A stretch of DNA of 10,688 nucleotides from Bacteroidales bacterium (lineage in GTDB: Bacteria > Bacteroidota > Bacteroidia > Bacteroidales > WCHB1-69), in the NCBI GenBank assembly GCA_028683685.1, contig JAQUHH010000062.1, positions 1 through 10,688 on the forward strand, in the 5' to 3' direction. How positions within the stretch are numbered: the first letter of the stretch is position 1; each line of letters starts with the position of its first letter. Both the position numbers and the translations under genes were made by a program. This document shows, one piece after another, positions 7,923 through 10,688 of the stretch. The notes under the pieces were generated by a model. That model saw only the letters and a program-made list of their open reading frames with translations. It did no database searches and was not told the DNA's origin.

Positions 7923-9002
7923 TTAGTTACTTTTTTTAATTAATATCAAAGGATATTCTCCAAATCTCCCCCAAAATTTAGGATACTTATCTTCCGATCT
8001 TCTAAGAAGTTCTAATAGCTTTTCACCGAAGAACCATTTGTGAATATAAACATTCAAAAAGTATTTGTTTGTGCTTCTCCAACAATAAAATTCAATATCA
8101 CGCCCAAACTCGAAACTTTTTTTGAACCACCTTAAACTATGCGGATAAAAATATAAACGAGGTTTGCTATTAAATAAGCGAACATAAATCTTACCTGCAA
8201 TGTGCCTTGCTACTCTATATATCTGAATTGGAAATAATGTAATATTTAAAAACATGCTATGATAAAACAAACTGTACACTATAGCAATATTCGATTTTGG
8301 TTTTGTAACCCTGTACATTTCATTAACTGCATTCTTTTGTTCATTTTTAGGAATGTGATAAAGGGTGTGTTGACATAATACCGAATCACAAGAGTTTTCT
8401 TGTAGCGGTATATTTGTTATATCTGCACAAATGTAAATCCCCTTTTTAGGGCTATAATTTAACTTTGCCTGAATAAGAGCATTAACTGAAATATCAGCAC
8501 AAATCCGATATTCAAAATTTTCTGACAAGTCCAAGTATTCTTTAAAACCAATTGGGCCAGATGCAATATCAAGCAAGTATTTTCCGGAAGGGTTTAAGTA
8601 TTTCTTTGCCTTAGTAAAGGAGTTTCTGATATACTTACTTGCAACATCCCTAAAATCAACCCACTTTGGGGAATCTTTATAAATTTTCTTGCCATTTTTA
8701 ATGTCGTAAGTGATTTCATTGTAGTATTTGAAAACTCTTTCTTTATCAAATACCATCTTATCTCTTAAATCTTTATCATCACCTATATAAAAGGCATAAA
8801 CAGGAAGTAATAAAATTATATCTTCGATTACAGGATAAAAATAAGTTTCAGACTTATTTACAAATCCTTGTTCAATATTTTCCTTACTAAATTGAGAATT
8901 ATCTTGCTCAATAACATATTTAGAAATCTTATCTTTATCGACAAGCTTTAATTCTTCCTTAGTAATAGGACATTGAAGTATTTCGTAGTCAAATTCTATC
9001 AT
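7923..9002 (-). CDS. Class I SAM-dependent methyltransferase with Trm112-like N-terminus
   Basis: The 359-residue enzyme probably transfers a methyl group from S-adenosylmethionine to an unknown acceptor. Residues 1-67 resemble the Trm112 fold (LQCPITKEELKLVD, then YFYPVIEDIILLLP), but only one of the usual zinc-binding cysteines remains (Cys11). The methyltransferase core has motif I LLDIASGPIG (143-152), an acidic residue after strand 2 (CADIS, Asp170), CADITNIPL (192-200) and CDSVLCQHTLYHIP (205-218), then EMYRVTKPKSNIAIVY. A basic, aromatic extension of about 110 residues follows. I chose the ATG giving MIEFDYE. An upstream TTG would add ten residues, but it overlaps the promoter -7 box and translates as unconvincing sequence. 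It is the only minus-strand gene here and is convergent with the lipoprotein gene. Substrate could be a lipid, a polysaccharide or a small metabolite. Confidence 0.85.
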   Translation of the reverse strand: MIEFDYEILQCPITKEELKLVDKDKISKYVIEQDNSQFSKENIEQGFVNKSETYFYPVIEDIILLLPVYAFYIGDDKDLRDKMVFDKERVFKYYNEITYDIKNGKKIYKDSPKWVDFRDVASKYIRNSFTKAKKYLNPSGKYLLDIASGPIGFKEYLDLSENFEYRICADISVNALIQAKLNYSPKKGIYICADITNIPLQENSCDSVLCQHTLYHIPKNEQKNAVNEMYRVTKPKSNIAIVYSLFYHSMFLNITLFPIQIYRVARHIAGKIYVRLFNSKPRLYFYPHSLRWFKKSFEFGRDIEFYCWRSTNKYFLNVYIHKWFFGEKLLELLRRSEDKYPKFWGRFGEYPLILIKKSN

Positions 9003-9029
9003 ATTATGATTATTAATTATAAAATGCCA

Positions 9030-9064
9030 CAAAGATAAAAGTTGTATTCATAAAATAGCACAAA
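9030..9064 (-). promoter_or_regulatory. Bacteroidota-type promoter for the methyltransferase gene
   Basis: Read on the minus strand, TATCTTTG (9037 to 9030) matches the TAnnTTTG -7 consensus of Bacteroidota exactly. TTTG (9064 to 9061) could be the -33 box with a 23-nt spacer, at the long end of the known range. Transcription would start about 20-25 nt before the ATG at 9002, which supports that start over the upstream TTG. Confidence 0.55.
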
Positions 9065-9141
9065 TCTCTTAAAAGAATATGTCAATTACTAAATTTTTAA
9101 TAACTTGTAAATTCTTTTATTAAACTTTAAAATGTAAATCA

Positions 9142-9864
9142 ATGGCTTTAAATCGTAACTACAATTTCAAAGACGTGGATATGCTGATGGCAGCAAAAAC
9201 CGTAACAGAATCTTTCAAGGCGAATATAGGTGAATTATCTGTAATCCGAACCAATTGGAATGAAGAATATGCCAACCAAATTGCTGATAAAATTGATGAT
9301 GCAATTGAAAACTATCTTGGTGTTGATAAGAAAAAAGAACTTCGTTCGGCTACATCAAAATTATCTGCAATCCAGATGCCAGCATTACGGGATGTAAGTT
9401 TTCTCAAAACACAGTTGGAAGTTGATTTTTCTGACGACAAAACTAAGCTGAAAGAAATCCTGAAACAGCTTGGTTTTAATGATTACCTGAAACAAGCACA
9501 GAAAAAAGACCAGGAGGCATTAATTCAACTGCTTTTCAAAATAAAAAGCAATTTAACCGATTCTATGAGGGCAGAGATTATTTCAAAAGGATTAAGTTCC
9601 GAACTACTTGACAGGATTATTGAATATGCAGTACAGCTAAAGGATGCCAACGTATCGCAGGAAACATTAAAAGAAGGAACAAAAGAAACCTCTAGTCAAA
9701 TTGCTAAAATATTCAACGGAATTTACAATGAAGTAATAGGTATATGCAAAATTGCGACAAACTATTACACATATGACGAACTAAAAAAGGAACTGTTTAC
9801 ATTTTCAAAGGTGGTTTCAAATATGAACGCAGCAAAAAGAATATCAAATCAACCAGAAGAATAA
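9142..9864 (+). CDS. All-helical cytoplasmic protein, unknown function, next to 21-bp array
   Basis: The 240-residue product has no signal peptide or membrane segment and is rich in Lys, Glu, Leu and Ile, consistent with a helical bundle. Notable stretches are DVDMLMAAKTVTESF (11-25), WNEEYANQIADKIDDAIENYLG (39-60), LKEILKQLGFNDYLKQAQKKDQEALIQLLF (103-132), and a C-terminal run of helices from 185 (IAKIFNGIYNEVIGICKIA). I recall similar uncharacterised proteins in Bacteroidota, especially the pattern LKQLGF...AQ.KDQEALIQLL, but know no function. It is transcribed divergently from the methyltransferase. Immediately after its stop codon begins an array of thirteen 21-bp units, and the array phase can be extended loosely over the stop. 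Binding of the array DNA or RNA by this protein is an attractive but untested idea. I found no convincing -7 box in the 139-bp gap upstream. Confidence 0.75.
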   Translation: MALNRNYNFKDVDMLMAAKTVTESFKANIGELSVIRTNWNEEYANQIADKIDDAIENYLGVDKKKELRSATSKLSAIQMPALRDVSFLKTQLEVDFSDDKTKLKEILKQLGFNDYLKQAQKKDQEALIQLLFKIKSNLTDSMRAEIISKGLSSELLDRIIEYAVQLKDANVSQETLKEGTKETSSQIAKIFNGIYNEVIGICKIATNYYTYDELKKELFTFSKVVSNMNAAKRISNQPEE

Positions 9865-9877
9865 TTGATTTCTTACT

Positions 9878-10150
9878 TAGTCTTGATGCTTTTAAATGTA
9901 GGATTAGGTTTTATTAAAATAGGAGCATGGTTTATATAGATAGTAATACTGTTTCCATCTTTAGGTTTAGTGTTTTATTAGCTAGGACTAAATCTTCATA
10001 AGATAGCCATTAACATTGTTTTCATAGGACTTATACTTTAATCGATGGTTTCTACTTTATATAAGATAGGTAATTGCCTTTTTTGAGTAGGATATAACTT
10101 TAACCGGATAGGACAAAAAATGAAGAAAATAGGTGCAGATAAAAACCCCT
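9878..10150. repeat. Degenerate 21-bp tandem array, thirteen units in exact register
   Basis: Units start at 9878, 9899, 9920, 9941, 9962, 9983, 10004, 10025, 10046, 10067, 10088, 10109 and 10130, each exactly 21 bp after the last. Twelve of thirteen begin TAG (10046 is TGG), and position 4 is usually G. Position 13 is T in the first twelve units and position 14 is T in ten of those. Position 5 favours A, position 12 favours T or C, and position 21 favours A. The rough consensus of the first part is TAGGAYTAANNYTT. Other positions vary widely. TAG recurs in one frame and other frames also hit stops, so it is not coding. The spacing is two turns of B-DNA, which would place the conserved bases on one helix face. 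The thirteenth unit has lost the central TT and marks the fading edge. Confidence 0.85.
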
Positions 10151-10328
10151 GCACACTGACCGTCCCTTCGTTTTCAGGCACATTTGGCATTCCCACCACC
10201 CATCACACTAACCAAAAATGCCAAAAGAGCCTTCAAACCCTTCCCGCTCCGACACACCAAAACTGCCCACCCAAACAAAAATTTAGTTCTCCGAGGTCAG
10301 ATAATAGGTTGTTAATGAACAATGCCCA
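10151..10328. other. Non-coding C-rich tail of cassette B
   Basis: This stretch lies between the 21-bp array and attC-like site 3. The plus strand is strongly C- and A-rich and G-poor. It contains a 9-bp inverted repeat, TTTGGCATT (10183-10191) with AATGCCAAA (10217-10225), separated by 25 nt. A forward frame running 10120-10494 crosses the end of the array and all of attC-like site 3 and has a Pro/Thr-rich composition unlike the real genes, so I reject it. Confidence 0.4.
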
Positions 10329-10465
10329 GCCCATAACAGCCAATATAAGTAAGCTGGGGGTCAGTAGTTTGCGAAAAGTTTGTACATTTAATCAAAATTG
10401 TAACGGGCTGATAAGTTGGTGGCACGGAAATCCCAGCCTCCTCATATTGGCGAACCGTTGGCAAC
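10329..10465 (+). other. attC-like recombination site 3
   Basis: The left core GCCCATAAC (10329-10337) is followed by the arm GCCAATATAAGTAAGCTGGG (10339-10358), which pairs with CCCAGCCTCCTCATATTGGC (10432-10451) at 17 of 20 positions. All three mismatches become G.T or similar wobble-type pairs when the bottom strand folds. The loop is 73 nt (10359-10431). GAACC precedes the right core GTTGGCAAC (10457-10465), parallel to AACC before the core of site 2. The left core is the exact complement of site 2's right core, which closes cassette B. Total length (137 nt) is nearly that of site 2 (139 nt). Confidence 0.7.
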
Positions 10466-10688
10466 AATTACCAAAATGGGAAAAGGCTTTGTAAAGTAGG
10501 TTTCTATGCCTTTCCTTGAATCAGTAAAGTTCTCGCCCTCCCTCGCTTGAGCAGTGCCAAGTTTTGATTCCAATCCCGCCGTCCAACTTTGCAGCGTCTC
10601 CACCCCGCACAGTAGGGTTGGTTACCCGAAAAAGAGAGGGAATCTTGGCCCGCAGGGCGTGGAATGGCGGGAAGGCTAACAAAATTTG
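10458..10688 (+). mobile_element. Start of a putative third cassette (C), no gene seen
   Basis: The sequence after the right core of site 3 is GC-richer and carries no supportable reading frame on either strand. Near the window end, GGCTAACAAAATTTG begins at 10674. It looks like the left core of a further attC-like site (compare GGTAACAAAGGG in site 2). It would pair with GTTGGC at 10457-10462 through one G.T wobble, giving a short non-coding cassette of about 220 bp. It is cut off by the window and only weakly supported. Confidence 0.3.

Larger units (their letters stand above)
2982..10457 (+). mobile_element. Putative integron gene cassette B, about 7.5 kb with six genes
   Basis: The left end begins TTATGGGC just after the G of site 2's right core. 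The left core of site 3 is GCCCATAAC (10329-10337), an exact 9-base reverse complement of GTTATGGGC (2981-2989). By the same logic as cassette A this marks one unit. I looked between 2990 and 10328 for another AAC/GTT core pair with a stem and found none, so the unit appears to hold six genes, one of them inverted with its own promoter. Known cassettes are usually about 1 kb with one or two genes, so this size is very unusual. Loss of an internal site, or a composite formed by insertion into a smaller cassette, could explain it. Confidence 0.5.

Noticed and set aside
9003..9032. Extended methyltransferase start at the TTG at 9032
   Set aside because: The TTG lies inside the -7 box, and the ATG at 9002 gives a sensible N-terminus starting MIEFDYE.
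9878..10150. CRISPR array
   Set aside because: The period is only 21 bp, there is no long conserved repeat alternating with unique spacers, and no cas gene is nearby.
2990..10328. Additional attC-like sites inside cassette B
   Set aside because: By eye I found no AAC/GTT core pair with matching long arms in the intergenic gaps, which are mostly too short to hold one. A decayed site cannot be fully excluded.
10120..10494. Forward 124-codon reading frame
   Set aside because: It overlaps the last units of the 21-bp array and the whole of attC-like site 3, and its Pro/Thr/Cys-rich composition is unlike the real genes here.

Overview
The window looks like a chromosomal or accessory segment of a Bacteroidota bacterium. 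It is AT-rich. It encodes a TonB-dependent-receptor-like outer-membrane protein, a secreted protein with a type IX secretion (T9SS) type A sorting domain, a surface protein with the tail-fibre-like C-terminus common in this phylum, and a lipoprotein. One gene has a TAnnTTTG -7 promoter box.

The main result is the layout. Three long hairpin elements (1-129, 2851-2989, 10329-10465) have the architecture of integron attC sites: an AAC...GTT core pair, imperfect arms of about 18-20 bp and a loop of 73-76 nt. The GTT-side core of each site is the exact 9-base reverse complement of the AAC-side core of the NEXT site (121-129 with 2851-2859; 2981-2989 with 10329-10337). Integrated gene cassettes give this pattern because each carries both halves of its own recombination site. 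I therefore read the window as cassette A (122-2981, one receptor gene), cassette B (2982-10457, six genes, very large) and the start of cassette C (10458 onward, no gene seen). No integrase is in view, so this remains an inference. Transposon-like terminal inverted repeats are the main alternative.

Cassette B holds a forward run of three exported-protein genes: a small secreted protein at 3258, a tail-fibre-like surface protein at 3991 and a T9SS cargo protein at 5107. A hairpin terminator at 7401-7435 ends the run. A small lipoprotein gene (7452) follows. A SAM-dependent methyltransferase (7923-9002) lies on the minus strand with its own promoter, and an all-helical protein of unknown function (9142) is transcribed divergently from it. 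A 45-bp imperfect direct repeat precedes the first two genes of the run.

Right after the helical-protein gene, at 9878-10150, is a non-coding array of thirteen units of exactly 21 bp. The units share little beyond a TAG(G) start and a central TT, but they stay in register without one indel. I cannot assign it to a known class. It is the strongest unexplained signal here, and together with the helical gene it may form a functional pair.
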